Shown piece after piece: positions 1-8,900 of a stretch of 64,000 nt of DNA. Origin of the DNA: Streptomyces sp. YPW6. GTDB lineage: Bacteria; Actinomycetota; Actinomycetes; Streptomycetales; Streptomycetaceae. A program made the position numbers and the translations under genes. Location of the stretch: assembly GCF_018866325.1 (NCBI RefSeq), contig NZ_CP076457.1, forward strand, positions 3,197,001-3,261,000. Reading direction: 5' to 3'. Below the pieces are notes generated by a model. That model did no database searches, was not told the origin of the DNA, and saw nothing but the letters and a program-made list of their open reading frames with translations. The first letter of the stretch is position 1. Each line of letters starts with the position of its first letter.

Positions 1-103
1 GCTGAGCCAGGTCGCCGACCCGGCTCAGGTAGTCGTGCACGAGCTGGTCGCTCTCGATCCCCACGCGGTGCGTCCCCTCTACCCGGCCCTGCCCCGACGG
101 TAG
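1..103 (+). CDS. 3' end of an unidentified protein (partial)
   Basis: The frame beginning at base 2 is open from the window edge to a TAG at 101-103, giving a 33-residue tail that ends HAVRPLYPALPRR. Codons end mostly in G or C, as expected for real coding sequence here. The stop lies 16 bases before the next gene, so the two may be co-transcribed. Too little is present to assign a family; the upstream window would settle it. Confidence 0.5.
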   Translation, partial: LSQVADPAQVVVHELVALDPHAVRPLYPALPRR

Positions 104-119
104 CGTTCCAGCGGCTAAC

Positions 120-2591
120 GTGGGACGGATGGGGACGACCACACCACCGCGCACGCTCGCCGAAGCCCTGCGCGCCCGGGGCGACACATCGCTGGCCGGG
201 CTGCTGCGTGCCCGCCCCGACCTCCTCAACCCGGTGCCGAACGACATCACCCAGCTCGCCACGCGGGCCGGTACCCGGGCGTCCGTCGTCCGCGCGCTGG
301 AGCATCTGGACCGGTTCGCCCTGCAGACGGCGGAGGCGCTGGCGGTGGCGCCGGACCCGGCCCCGTACGGCACGCTGCTCGCCCTGCTCACCGGCGACGG
401 ACTGGACGACGGCGAGCAGCGCGACGACGTGGGCGCGGCGGTCACCGCCGCCCTGCCGGGCGCGCTGGCGACGCTGCGCGAACAGGCCCTGGTCTGGGGC
501 GAGGACGACCGGCTGCGGCTGGTGCGCACCGCCCGCGAACTGCTCGCCCCGTCCCCGCAGCACCCCTCCCCCACGGGCCTGGGCCCCACGGTCGCGGAGG
601 CGACGGCGGGCATGTCGCCGGGCCGGCTCCAGGAGATCCTGGCGGCGACGGGCCTGCCCCCGACGCACGATCCTGTCTCGGCGGTGGCCGCGCTGTCCGC
701 CCTGTTCACGGACCGGACGCGGATGGCGGAGCTGCTGGACACGGCGCCGGTGGAGGCGCTGTCGGTGCTGGACCGGCTGGTGTGGGGGCCGCCGTACGGG
801 GAGGTCACCCCGAACCCCACCCCGCCCGTGAAGTGGCTACGGGACCGGGGACTGCTCCTGCCGGTGTCGACGCGGACGGTGGTCCTGCCACGCGAGGCGG
901 CGCTCCACCTGCGCGCCGGGCGCGCGCACCGCGTGCCGGAACCGGTCCCTCCGGCCGTCGTGGCGGCGGCGGAACGCGATCCACAGGCTGTGGACAGGGC
1001 GGCGGCGGGCCAGGCGTTCACGGCGCTGTCCACGGTCGAGGAGCTGCTGAAGCTGTGGGACGGCGGCGGCCCCACGGTCCTGCGCGCGGGCGGCCTGAGC
1101 GTACGGGAGCTGAAGCGCGCCGCGACGGCGCTGGACGTGACCGAGCCGGTCGCCGCGTTCTGGATCGAACTGGCCTACGGCGCGGGGCTGCTGGCCTCCG
1201 ACGGGGAGACCGACGAACGGTACGCGCCGACGCCCGCGTCCGACGAGTGGCTCGACCTGTCCGCCGAGGGCCGCTGGACGCATCTGTCCACCGCGTGGCT
1301 CGCCGCCACCCGGACCCCGGGCCTGGTCGGCGGCCAGGACGCCAAGGGCCGGGCCCTGTCCGCGCTCGGCCCGGAGCTGGACCGCTCGGCCGCCCCCGAC
1401 GTACGCCGACGGGTCCTGGCCCTGTTCACCGAACTCCCGCCGGGCACCGCGCCGGAGGCCGAGTCGCTGCTGCGACGGCTGCGCTGGGAACGCCCGTTGC
1501 GCGGTTCGGCCCCGACGGCGGAGGGCACGGACCTCCGCTCCCGTCTGGCCCTGTGGACGCTCAACGAGGCGGAGCTGCTGGGCATCACGGGCCGGGGCGC
1601 GCTGGCGGCACATACCCGCGCGCTCCTGGACCAGGACGAGGACACGGCGGCGGCCCTTCTGTCACCCCTCCTCCCCGACCCCCTGGACCACGTCCTGCTC
1701 CAGGCCGACCTGACGGCGGTGGCCCCGGGGCCGCTGGAACGCCCGCTGGCGGACATGCTCTCCGTCCTGGCCGACGTGGAGTCGAAGGGCGGGGCGACGG
1801 TGTACCGCTTCACGCCCGGTTCGGTGCGCCGCGCCCTGGACGCCGGGCAGGCGGCGGCGGACCTGCACGCGTTCCTGGCCGCGCACAGCCGTACGCCGGT
1901 GCCGCAGCCGCTGAGCTACCTCATCGACGACGTGGCCCGCCGCCACGGGCACCTGCGGATCGGGGCGGCGTCCGCGTACGTACGCTGCGACGACGAGGCG
2001 GTCCTCAACGAGATCCTGGCCGACCGCCGCTCCTCGGGCCTGCGCCTGCGCCGCCTGGCCCCCACGGTCCTGGCCGCCCAGGCCGACCCCGGCTCCCTCC
2101 TCGAAGCCCTGCGCGACATGGGCTACGCACCGGCAGCCGAATCCGCGGAGGGCGATGTCCTGATCACCCGCGCGGGCGCCCGCCGCACCCCGCCCCGCAC
2201 CCCTCCGGTCCCGGTCCCCGAGGGCCCGCCGGTCCCGGACGACACGCTCCTCGGTGCGGCGGTCCGGGCGATCCGCGCGGGCGACACGGCCGCCACGGTG
2301 GCCCGCAAGGAGCCGACGGAGGGCGGTTCCTCCACCGCGCCCTCCGGCTCCCTCCCCCGCACCACCGCGGCCGAGACCCTGGCCACGGTCCAGGCGGCCG
2401 CGCTGACGGGCTCCACGGTCTGGATCGGCTACGTCAACGCGGACGGCGCGGCCAGCCAGCGCGTGATCGCCCCGGTCCGCGTGGAGGGCGGCTTCGTCAC
2501 GGCCTATGACCACACGGCCGACGAGGTCCGCACGTATCCGCTGCACCGGATCACGGGGGTGGCGGAGCTGGCGGAGGACGGGGAGGGGTAG
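120..2591 (+). CDS. Helicase-associated WYL-like domain protein (XPB partner)
   Basis: A large cytoplasmic protein of the type annotated as helicase C-terminal or helicase-associated domain protein; I take it to be related to mycobacterial Rv0862c, which sits beside the XPB helicase gene. The N-terminus (about residues 10-70) looks like a winged helix segment that counts through helical repeats. The last 70 residues (TGSTVWIGYVNADG, then RVIAPVRVEGGFVTAYD and LHRITGV) have the shape of a WYL domain, a nucleic-acid or ligand sensing fold. No Walker motif is seen, so it is not itself an ATPase. The XPB helicase is 4.2 kb downstream on the same strand, separated by a defence pair and two other genes. 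GTG at 120 or ATG at 129 could start it; neither has a strong Shine-Dalgarno. A DNA repair or transcription-coupled role is inference from the neighbour. Confidence 0.75.
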   Translation: MGRMGTTTPPRTLAEALRARGDTSLAGLLRARPDLLNPVPNDITQLATRAGTRASVVRALEHLDRFALQTAEALAVAPDPAPYGTLLALLTGDGLDDGEQRDDVGAAVTAALPGALATLREQALVWGEDDRLRLVRTARELLAPSPQHPSPTGLGPTVAEATAGMSPGRLQEILAATGLPPTHDPVSAVAALSALFTDRTRMAELLDTAPVEALSVLDRLVWGPPYGEVTPNPTPPVKWLRDRGLLLPVSTRTVVLPREAALHLRAGRAHRVPEPVPPAVVAAAERDPQAVDRAAAGQAFTALSTVEELLKLWDGGGPTVLRAGGLSVRELKRAATALDVTEPVAAFWIELAYGAGLLASDGETDERYAPTPASDEWLDLSAEGRWTHLSTAWLAATRTPGLVGGQDAKGRALSALGPELDRSAAPDVRRRVLALFTELPPGTAPEAESLLRRLRWERPLRGSAPTAEGTDLRSRLALWTLNEAELLGITGRGALAAHTRALLDQDEDTAAALLSPLLPDPLDHVLLQADLTAVAPGPLERPLADMLSVLADVESKGGATVYRFTPGSVRRALDAGQAAADLHAFLAAHSRTPVPQPLSYLIDDVARRHGHLRIGAASAYVRCDDEAVLNEILADRRSSGLRLRRLAPTVLAAQADPGSLLEALRDMGYAPAAESAEGDVLITRAGARRTPPRTPPVPVPEGPPVPDDTLLGAAVRAIRAGDTAATVARKEPTEGGSSTAPSGSLPRTTAAETLATVQAAALTGSTVWIGYVNADGAASQRVIAPVRVEGGFVTAYDHTADEVRTYPLHRITGVAELAEDGEG

Positions 2592-2634
2592 GGAGGAGGT
2601 CCGCACCCGCGCGGGCCTTGAACGCACTTCGGCC

Positions 2635-3273
2635 TCACGCGGGCCGGGCTGCTCTCAGCAGATCCACCAGCCTGTCGACATCCGTCCACGGGTTGTGGCG
2701 GTGGCCCTTCGAGGACCGTGATCTCAGCATCTCCGCACGATTCCGCGCCTGCTCGAAGCCGTCCCGCAGAGTGTCGTACACCAGGTGCTTTCGACTGGTC
2801 GCGTATCCGCAGCCACCGAGCCGCTCCAACTCCTTCTGCGCTTGATCCGACGTCCTGTATCCCGTGACGTCGTGAAAGTGGAGCATGATCCACAATTCGA
2901 AGCAGGGGTTGGTGAGCGCCACCTCGATCCCATGCTGCCTGGCAAGCTCCAGCGCGCTGTCCAAGCCGTCGTGCGGCCTCGGCGCTTCGACATCGATCAC
3001 ACACCAGACCTCGTCGTAGGCCGTACGGCGATCCTCCGGGGAGCGCGGAGCGCGCTTCCTGTGCTCGATCGCCGCACGGACCAGCGACTGAGGCTCTCCG
3101 TGTTCGCCGCCGAGACGAATGGCGACGGGGAGAGTCCGCAGATCCGCGCTGAGACCTTTGAAGTACTGGTTCTCGGTGCGCTCCCCTTCGCAGTAGATGA
3201 GAAATCTACGCTGCTCCGGACGTGCGCCCTTCGTCCTCTTCAGCGGCTTTCCCCGCTTCACGCCCACCCCCAT
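2635..3273 (-). CDS. RloB-like protein (putative nuclease partner of defence ATPase)
   Basis: A 212-residue protein of the RloB family, found next to AAA ATPases in restriction islands and in AbiL-type abortive infection systems. Diagnostic stretches are FLIYCEGERTENQYFKGL (residues 24-41), the acidic WCVIDVE strand near residue 90, and NPCFELWIMLHF near residue 122. The CEGERTE and VIDVE acidic residues recall the metal-binding layout of TOPRIM nucleases, so a DNA or RNA cleaving function is plausible but inferred. The start lies 68 nt inside the 3' end of the ATPase gene, in another frame, which implies co-translation and a paired function. Codon use is slightly less biased than in flanking genes, in keeping with acquisition. 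It splits what is an adjacent helicase pair in other actinobacteria. Confidence 0.85.
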   Translation of the reverse strand: MGVGVKRGKPLKRTKGARPEQRRFLIYCEGERTENQYFKGLSADLRTLPVAIRLGGEHGEPQSLVRAAIEHRKRAPRSPEDRRTAYDEVWCVIDVEAPRPHDGLDSALELARQHGIEVALTNPCFELWIMLHFHDVTGYRTSDQAQKELERLGGCGYATSRKHLVYDTLRDGFEQARNRAEMLRSRSSKGHRHNPWTDVDRLVDLLRAARPA

Positions 3274-4570
3274 GCCGGAACGCCACGGTCACTTCCCGCA
3301 GCAGGTCGTCGTCCAGATGCGGCACGGCCCCGTAGCGCCCGCCCAGATAGCGCCTTTCCAGGTTGTCGGCCGAGTTGCGCACCGAGAACTCGGTCAGGGG
3401 AAACAGCCTCGTGGCCAGAGTCCTCGGGTCCTTCTCGGTGAACCACACCTGGTCCCTGAAGAGTTCGGTGCGTACATTGCGCCCGAGCAACGCCGCCTCG
3501 TGGGTACTGAAGACCAGCTGCGCCCCCCTGGTGTTCGTCTCGGGCGACTGGAACATACCGACGAGAGCGTCCACCAGGTAGGGGTGCAGTCTGGCGTCCA
3601 GCTCGTCCACGCAGAGCACCCCGCCCGCGGCAAGCGTGGTGATGACCGGGCCGATGAGGCCGATCCACGTACGCGTGCCGCTCGACTCGTACGCCAGATC
3701 CAGCGGGAAGACGCCCTCGGCCGTCCGGTGCTCCACCCTGACCCGCTGTTCGGCGTCCTCCTGGACACGCACCTTGTCCCCCAGCGCATCACGGAGCGCT
3801 TTGGTGATCCGCTGGTGGTCCTCCCGGATGCTTTCGTCCCATTCCTGGATCTCCAGGCCGGACACGCCGAGGTCGGCGAAGCGGAGGAGGTCGAGCACCG
3901 GTCGGCCCTTTCGGCCGTCCGCGCCGTCGAGACAGAGTCGGACCGTGTGGTCCAGACGCTGGGGGAAGTCGTGGTCGGTGGCCATCCGCAGACCGGACCG
4001 GAACCATCGGAAGATCTCACCGAGCTGATCGTGTCCCTGTGCTGCGGCAACGGACAGATACAGGCTGTTCGGCCGGAGCAGCTCGGCGATCAGCTTCCTT
4101 CGGCCGGTGAGCCATCGCCCGAAGGTGACCACATCATCAGCACCGCGCTCGTACAGACGACGTTGCCGCCCCTCGGGGTAGTAGTACAGCCATTCCTCGG
4201 TGACGCGCTCGTCATCGACCGAGAAGCCGAACTGATGGTGCACCCCACCGACGAGGAAATCGACCGCGAAGGAACTGGGTCGCCCGGAGGCTCCGTGGCC
4301 GAGGGCGAAAGGACGTCGCGGGACTCCTCCGCTGGGATCCCACTGGCGGAACGAGGTGAGGACCGCCGTCCGCATCCAGCCGATGGAGTCGATGACGTTG
4401 GACTTTCCGGAGGCGTTGGTGCCGTAGATCGCGGCAACGGGGACGGCGAACTCGCCCGCGGCCGACGAGGGGAACTCCGCGCGCTCCGGGTGCCGGTCAG
4501 CGCCCATGAGGGACAGTTCCTGCTCGTCCAGCAGCGAGGCGTGATTCGTGACCTGGAACCGCAGCAGCAT
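3206..4570 (-). CDS. RloA-like AAA ATPase of a putative anti-phage pair
   Basis: A 454-residue SMC/OLD-like AAA_15 family ATPase. The Walker A is AIYGTNASGKSNVIDSIGW (about residues 48-66), the Walker B is GGVLCVDELDARLHPY (about residues 320-335), and the switch-type histidine follows in QLVFSTHEAALLGR. The middle 200 residues form the divergent coiled-coil or lid part. I place the start at the ATG at 4570, because GGAGAGG lies 6 nt upstream and MLLRFQVTNHASLLDEQEL is the usual family N-terminus; another ATG 15 bases upstream lacks a Shine-Dalgarno. The downstream RloB-like gene overlaps its end by 68 nt. Such pairs act in phage defence in other bacteria; here defence is inference from family and pairing. 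A near-consensus promoter bracketed by palindromes lies just upstream. Confidence 0.88.
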   Translation of the reverse strand: MLLRFQVTNHASLLDEQELSLMGADRHPERAEFPSSAAGEFAVPVAAIYGTNASGKSNVIDSIGWMRTAVLTSFRQWDPSGGVPRRPFALGHGASGRPSSFAVDFLVGGVHHQFGFSVDDERVTEEWLYYYPEGRQRRLYERGADDVVTFGRWLTGRRKLIAELLRPNSLYLSVAAAQGHDQLGEIFRWFRSGLRMATDHDFPQRLDHTVRLCLDGADGRKGRPVLDLLRFADLGVSGLEIQEWDESIREDHQRITKALRDALGDKVRVQEDAEQRVRVEHRTAEGVFPLDLAYESSGTRTWIGLIGPVITTLAAGGVLCVDELDARLHPYLVDALVGMFQSPETNTRGAQLVFSTHEAALLGRNVRTELFRDQVWFTEKDPRTLATRLFPLTEFSVRNSADNLERRYLGGRYGAVPHLDDDLLREVTVAFRHGGGREAGKAAEEDEGRTSGAA

Positions 4571-4613
4571 GGCCAGCCTCTCCAAGCATCGATTGATGTC
4601 GCTCCAAGGGTCA

Positions 4614-4681
4614 TATCGTCATAGCCTGACGATAGCGCCAGCGAAACGACATTGCATAGAGATGACACTCGTCCGTGTCAA
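4614..4681 (-). promoter_or_regulatory. Promoter and two palindromes before the RloA/RloB pair
   Basis: Read on the minus strand, TTGACA (4681-4676), a 17-bp spacer and TATGCA (4658-4653) form a near-consensus housekeeping promoter. The start point would be near 4646, leaving a 76-nt leader. TGACAC-N6-GTGTCA (4663-4680) overlaps the -35. TATCGTCA-TAGCC-TGACGATA (4614-4634), with perfect 8-bp arms, lies just inside the transcript. Both look like repressor sites, or the second could be a leader hairpin. The stretch is AT-richer than its surroundings. No regulator is encoded beside it. Confidence 0.6.
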
Positions 4682-4783
4682 TCATCGGCCGGACCCTGAC
4701 GGATGTGTCACCGTGCAGCAGGACATCGCCCGCTCCCGCCGTCTCACACGAGCGTTCCCGCCCCGGTCTGCGATGCTGCGGGC

Positions 4784-5551
4784 ATGCCCGCACCCCGCCC
4801 CGTTCCCGGCCCGGTGTCCCCCGAACCGGTCTCGCCGCGCCCGCCCGGCGGGCCGATGCCCCCGCTGCTCACCCAGTCCTGGCTGGATCTGGCGTTCCTG
4901 CACTGGGCGGCCGACCCGGCGGACGTCGCGCCTCTGTTGCCGCCCGGCACCGTGCCCGACACCTTCGACGGGGCGACGACGTACGTGGGGCTCGTGGCGT
5001 TCCGGATGTACCGGGTGGGCGTGCTCGGGCTGCCGGGGATTCCGTATCTGGGGACCTTCCCCGAGACCAACGTCCGGCTCTACACCGTCGACGGCCACGG
5101 GCGGCGCGGGGTCGTCTTCCGGTCCCTGGACGCCTCCCGGCTCATCCCGGTCCTCGTGGCGCGGGCCGCGCTCCGGTTGCCGTACATGTGGTCCCGGATG
5201 GGCTTCGAGCGGTCCGGCGGCACCGTCGCGTACACGAGCAGGCGCCGGTGGCCCGGTCCGCGGGGGGCGAGGAGCAGGATCGTGCTGCGGCCCGGTGACG
5301 CGATCGCCGGGCCCACGCCGCTGGAACACTTCCTGACCGCCCGGTGGGCCCTGCACACCTCGCTCTTCGGGCGGACCGCGTATCTGCCCAACGTCCACCC
5401 CCGGTGGCCGCTCCACCGGGCGGAGCTGCTGGAGTGCGACGAGGACCTGGTGACGGCGGGCGGGCTGCCGGCGCCGGCCGGGGCGCCGATGAGCGTGCTG
5501 TACTCCCCCGGCGTCCCGGTGCGGTTCGGGCCGCAGCGGCGCGGTGGCTGA
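4784..5551 (+). CDS. DUF2071 (YqjF-like) protein
   Basis: A 255-residue protein of the DUF2071/YqjF family. The typical opening is clear: TQSWLDLAFLHWAADPADVA, then LLPPGTVPDTFDGATTYVGL and FRMYRVGVLGLPGIPYLGTF. Conserved R-LY and GV-F-SLDA segments follow (NVRLYTVDGHGRRGVVFRSL). The family is related to acetoacetate decarboxylase-like folds but has no established reaction. No signal peptide or membrane span is seen, so it is cytoplasmic. I choose the ATG at 4784 because the family homology begins soon after it; the frame is open further upstream but that part is Pro/Arg noise and covers the divergent defence promoter. It is transcribed away from the RloA/RloB pair and converges with the next gene 21 bases beyond its stop. 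Confidence 0.8.
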   Translation: MPAPRPVPGPVSPEPVSPRPPGGPMPPLLTQSWLDLAFLHWAADPADVAPLLPPGTVPDTFDGATTYVGLVAFRMYRVGVLGLPGIPYLGTFPETNVRLYTVDGHGRRGVVFRSLDASRLIPVLVARAALRLPYMWSRMGFERSGGTVAYTSRRRWPGPRGARSRIVLRPGDAIAGPTPLEHFLTARWALHTSLFGRTAYLPNVHPRWPLHRAELLECDEDLVTAGGLPAPAGAPMSVLYSPGVPVRFGPQRRGG

Positions 5552-5572
5552 GGCCCCGGCCCCGTACCGACG

Positions 5573-6478
5573 TCAGCCGGGGTTCATGTCCGAGAACCGC
5601 TCGAAGGTGTCCGTCCCCGTGGCGCCCTTCTTCCAGGTGACGGTCAACGTGTCGCCGTTCTGCCGCAGGTTGCCCACCCGGTCCTTGCTCGCGACCCGGA
5701 CTCCGTCCTGCTCGCACAGCAGAGCCATCTCCAGGAAGTCGCCGCTCTCGTCCTCCTGCCACCGGCCCTCGCACTCCAAGCCATCGCGGATAGTGAGGAT
5801 CGCGTTGATCCTCGCGGGCTCGTCGGTGTACGCCTCGCCGAGCCCGAGCATCGTGGAGTCCGGCATCTTCCACACCGCCTGAAGCCCGGTGCCGGTGGGC
5901 TGGGGCACGAGCGGGTTGTCCGAGCGGGCGGGCCGTGAGGCGGTCGGCTCATCGGACGGGGCCGTCGTCGGGTCCGTCGCCTCCGGGGTCTCCCCGGTGC
6001 TTCCGGCGGACCCGGTCGCGCCGGGAGTCCCCACGGACGTCGGCGACTTGGCGTCGTCGCTCCCGCTGTCGCTCCCCCGCCCCACGGCGAACCAGACCCC
6101 GCCGCCGATGACCGCCACGGCCAGCACGGCGGCGATCGCGATGAGCCCCGTCCTCTTCCGCGGGGCGGGCGTCCCCGGCTGCGGCGGCGGGAAACCTCCG
6201 GGCTCGAAGCCCCCAGGGGGCCCGGAGGTCCCAGGGGTCCCGTACGGGCCGTGGGGCTGCTCCTGGCCGCCGCCGTATCCGTACCCCTGCGGCTGTGCGC
6301 CCTGCACCGGCTGGGCGTACGGATTCCCGGCGACCGGCTGCTGCGGTGCGCCGTAGCCGGGCTGCGCGGGCCCCGGCGGCCCCGGCGGGATCGGCGGCCC
6401 CGGCGGCATCGGCGGCGGTGCGCCGAAGGGCTGCTGCCCCTGCGGCACCGGCGGCTTCTCGTCGTACGGCTGGGACAC
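5573..6478 (-). CDS. Pro/Gly-rich membrane-anchored protein with extracytoplasmic domain
   Basis: A 301-residue protein in four parts. A cytoplasmic Pro/Gly/Gln-rich tail (about residues 1-115) carries PPGPP and QPGYG-type repeats. One transmembrane helix follows (LIAIAAVLAVAVIGGGVWFAVG). Next is a Ser/Thr/Pro linker, then a C-terminal domain of about 110 residues holding two Cys (LECEGRW and LLCEQDG) that may form a disulfide outside the cell. The GTG at 6478 is preceded by GGGGGAGG at a 6-nt spacing, which decides the start. This architecture is common in Streptomyces. The globular domain is not one I recognise, and no enzyme motif is seen. The DNA of the tail is low-complexity, so it opens long meaningless frames on the other strand. 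Confidence 0.75.
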   Translation of the reverse strand: MSQPYDEKPPVPQGQQPFGAPPPMPPGPPIPPGPPGPAQPGYGAPQQPVAGNPYAQPVQGAQPQGYGYGGGQEQPHGPYGTPGTSGPPGGFEPGGFPPPQPGTPAPRKRTGLIAIAAVLAVAVIGGGVWFAVGRGSDSGSDDAKSPTSVGTPGATGSAGSTGETPEATDPTTAPSDEPTASRPARSDNPLVPQPTGTGLQAVWKMPDSTMLGLGEAYTDEPARINAILTIRDGLECEGRWQEDESGDFLEMALLCEQDGVRVASKDRVGNLRQNGDTLTVTWKKGATGTDTFERFSDMNPG

Positions 6479-6820
6479 GCGTGACCTCCCCCGCACCGGC
6501 CCCCTGCCGGCACTCCACCTCTTTGTATCAGCCCCTCATCCACCGGAAGTTGCCTGGTGACGGGAACACCGGGGCCGGCACACTCTCCGGCGTTCCGGTG
6601 CGGCTCTGCCCGTCGACGAGGGCGTACGGCCGACCGTGCGGAGGCGGCCGGCCCGGATCAGGCGGGTGTACCGGGCGGCGGCCCCAGGCCCGGCCCCGGC
6701 CCCGGCCCTGACCACGGCCCCGGCCCCCGCCCGATCGGCCATCCCGTCCCGGCCCCGGATGCGGCACACTGGACGTTTGGCCGCAGTCGTGGCCGTACCC
6801 CGCAGAAAGGGCCGAAGCGC

Positions 6821-8464
6821 GTGACCGGACCCCTCATCGTCCAGAGCGACAAGACGCTGCTCCTCGAAGTCGACCACGAGCTGGCCGAGGCCTGCCGTCG
6901 TGCCATCGCGCCGTTCGCGGAGCTGGAGCGTGCGCCCGAGCACATCCACACCTACCGGGTCACCCCGCTCGGGCTGTGGAACGCCCGCGCCGCCGGGCAC
7001 GACGCCGAGCAGGTCGTCGACGCGCTCGTCGAGTACTCCCGGTATCCCGTACCGCACGCGCTCCTGGTCGACATCGCCGAGACGATGGCGCGGTACGGGC
7101 GGCTCACCCTGTCCAAGCACCCGGTGCACGGGCTCGTGCTCACCACCACCGACCGGCCCGTGCTGGAGGAGATCCTCCGGTCGAAGAAGGTCCAGCCGCT
7201 GGTCGGGGCCCGGATCGACCCGGACACCGTGGCCGTGCACCCCTCGGAGCGCGGGCAGGTCAAGCAGACGCTGCTGAAGCTGGGGTGGCCCGCCGAGGAC
7301 CTCGCGGGGTACGTCGACGGCGAGGCCCATCCGATCGAGCTGGCCGAGGACGGCTGGGCGCTCCGGCCGTACCAGAAGCAGGCCGTGGAGGGCTTCTGGC
7401 ACGGCGGGTCGGGGGTCGTGGTGCTGCCCTGCGGCGCGGGCAAGACGCTCGTCGGCGCCGGTGCCATGGCCGAGGCGAAGGCCACCACGCTCATCCTCGT
7501 CACCAACACCGTCTCCGCCCGGCAGTGGAAGCACGAGCTGGTGAAGCGGACCTCCCTCACCGAGGACGAGATCGGCGAGTACAGCGGTACGAAGAAGGAG
7601 ATCCGGCCGGTCACCATCGCCACCTACCAGGTGCTGACCACCCGGCGGAAGGGCGTCTACCCGCACCTGGAGCTCTTCGACTCCCGTGACTGGGGCCTCG
7701 TCGTCTACGACGAGGTGCACCTGCTGCCCGCGCCCGTCTTCAAGTTCACCGCCGACCTCCAGGCCCGGCGGCGGCTCGGGCTCACCGCGACCCTCGTGCG
7801 TGAGGACGGGCGGGAGTCGGACGTGTTCTCGCTCATCGGGCCCAAGCGGTTCGACGCCCCGTGGAAGGAGATCGAGGCGCAGGGCTACATCGCGCCCGCC
7901 GACTGCGTCGAGGTCCGCGTCAACCTCACCGACTCCGAGCGGCTCGCCTACGCGACCGCCGAGACCGAGGAGAAGTACCGGTTCTGCGCCACCACCGCCA
8001 CCAAGCGGAAGGTGACCGAGGCGCTCGTGCGCAAGCACCGGGGCGAGCAGACCCTCGTCATCGGGCAGTACATCGACCAGCTCGACGAGCTGGGCGAACA
8101 CCTGGACGCGCCGGTCATCAAGGGCGAGACCACCAACGCCCAGCGCGAGAAGCTCTTCGACGCGTTCCGGAACGGGGAGATCAGCGTTCTCGTCGTGTCC
8201 AAGGTCGCCAACTTCTCCATCGACCTGCCCGAGGCCACCGTCGCCATCCAGGTCTCCGGCACCTTCGGGTCCCGGCAGGAGGAGGCCCAGCGGCTGGGCC
8301 GCGTCCTGCGGCCGAAGGCCGACGGGCACGAGGCCCGGTTCTACTCGGTCGTCGCCCGCGACACCATCGACCAGGACTTCGCGGCACACCGCCAGCGCTT
8401 CCTGGCCGAGCAGGGGTACGCCTACCGCATCGTCGACGCGGACGAGCTGCTCGCGGAGAGCTGA
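6821..8464 (+). CDS. XPB/ERCC3-type DNA repair helicase
   Basis: A 547-residue superfamily 2 helicase of the XPB family, which unwinds or translocates on DNA during nucleotide excision repair; bacterial members pair with a Bax1-type nuclease or act alone. Visible motifs in order: Walker A in LPCGAGKTLVGAGAM (about residue 204), the DEVH box in VVYDEVHLLPAP (about residue 300), LGLTATLVREDGRE (motif III with the following RED motif), and motif VI in QEEAQRLGRVLRPK near residue 490. The first 180 residues form the damage-recognition-like N-terminal domain. The GTG at 6821 follows AGAAAGG by 10 nt and gives the usual family length of about 550; upstream in-frame codons are Pro/Gly-rich noise. 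The helicase-associated protein at the left edge is its likely functional partner. Confidence 0.93.
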   Translation: MTGPLIVQSDKTLLLEVDHELAEACRRAIAPFAELERAPEHIHTYRVTPLGLWNARAAGHDAEQVVDALVEYSRYPVPHALLVDIAETMARYGRLTLSKHPVHGLVLTTTDRPVLEEILRSKKVQPLVGARIDPDTVAVHPSERGQVKQTLLKLGWPAEDLAGYVDGEAHPIELAEDGWALRPYQKQAVEGFWHGGSGVVVLPCGAGKTLVGAGAMAEAKATTLILVTNTVSARQWKHELVKRTSLTEDEIGEYSGTKKEIRPVTIATYQVLTTRRKGVYPHLELFDSRDWGLVVYDEVHLLPAPVFKFTADLQARRRLGLTATLVREDGRESDVFSLIGPKRFDAPWKEIEAQGYIAPADCVEVRVNLTDSERLAYATAETEEKYRFCATTATKRKVTEALVRKHRGEQTLVIGQYIDQLDELGEHLDAPVIKGETTNAQREKLFDAFRNGEISVLVVSKVANFSIDLPEATVAIQVSGTFGSRQEEAQRLGRVLRPKADGHEARFYSVVARDTIDQDFAAHRQRFLAEQGYAYRIVDADELLAES

Positions 8465-8526
8465 GGAACGGGACGGCCGGGGCCTTCCCCTCGGGTCCGG
8501 CCCGGCATGATCCGGACGGGAGTCCT

Positions 8527-8552
8527 GCGGCGGGCCTCAGCGGGCCCGCCGC
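8527..8552. terminator. Hairpin between XPB and a small convergent gene
   Basis: GCGGCGGGCC (8527-8536) pairs with GGCCCGCCGC (8543-8552) around a 6-nt loop. The loop contains the stop codon of the small minus-strand gene. It stands about 65 bases after the helicase stop, so it can end both transcripts. There is no U-tract, which is usual for Streptomyces terminators. Confidence 0.5.
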
Positions 8553-8725
8553 ACGCCCGCCTCCTCCGCGTACTCCCCCAGGACGGCGACGCCGAACGCC
8601 GTCGTCACGAACACCCTCACGGCGCGCAGCGCGTCGCCGACACGGTGGGGTCGGTGGTCACCGGTCACCGCGGTCGCGCCGTGCGCGGGGCCGGTCGTGC
8701 GTGGGTTCAGGGCGGCTGTGCTCAT
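8537..8725 (-). CDS. Small hypothetical protein (62 aa)
   Basis: A 62-residue frame that reads like small conserved Streptomyces proteins. A polar start is followed by VGDALRAVRVFVTTAFGVAVLGEYAEEAGVRRAR, in which the middle could be a short amphipathic or membrane-associated helix. A GGGAG stretch lies about 12 nt before the ATG, an acceptable if long spacing. It converges on the XPB gene and diverges from the helR gene. I do not recognise a function. The alternative is that the stretch is only the upstream region of helR. Confidence 0.45.
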   Translation of the reverse strand: MSTAALNPRTTGPAHGATAVTGDHRPHRVGDALRAVRVFVTTAFGVAVLGEYAEEAGVRRAR

Positions 8726-8900
8726 GTATCCATGGTGCTCCCGTCACCCGTTCGGGCGCGTCGGCCCGCAGACGGAAGCCGCACTCCGGGCTCGTAGCCC
8801 TCCGGTACCGCTCGGGCCGCGCGCATCCCCTACGGGTATCCCTGCCCTCTCCCCCTCCGGGAGCACCGGAATCCGTTTCGCCCGCGCCCCGCCCTGTGGC

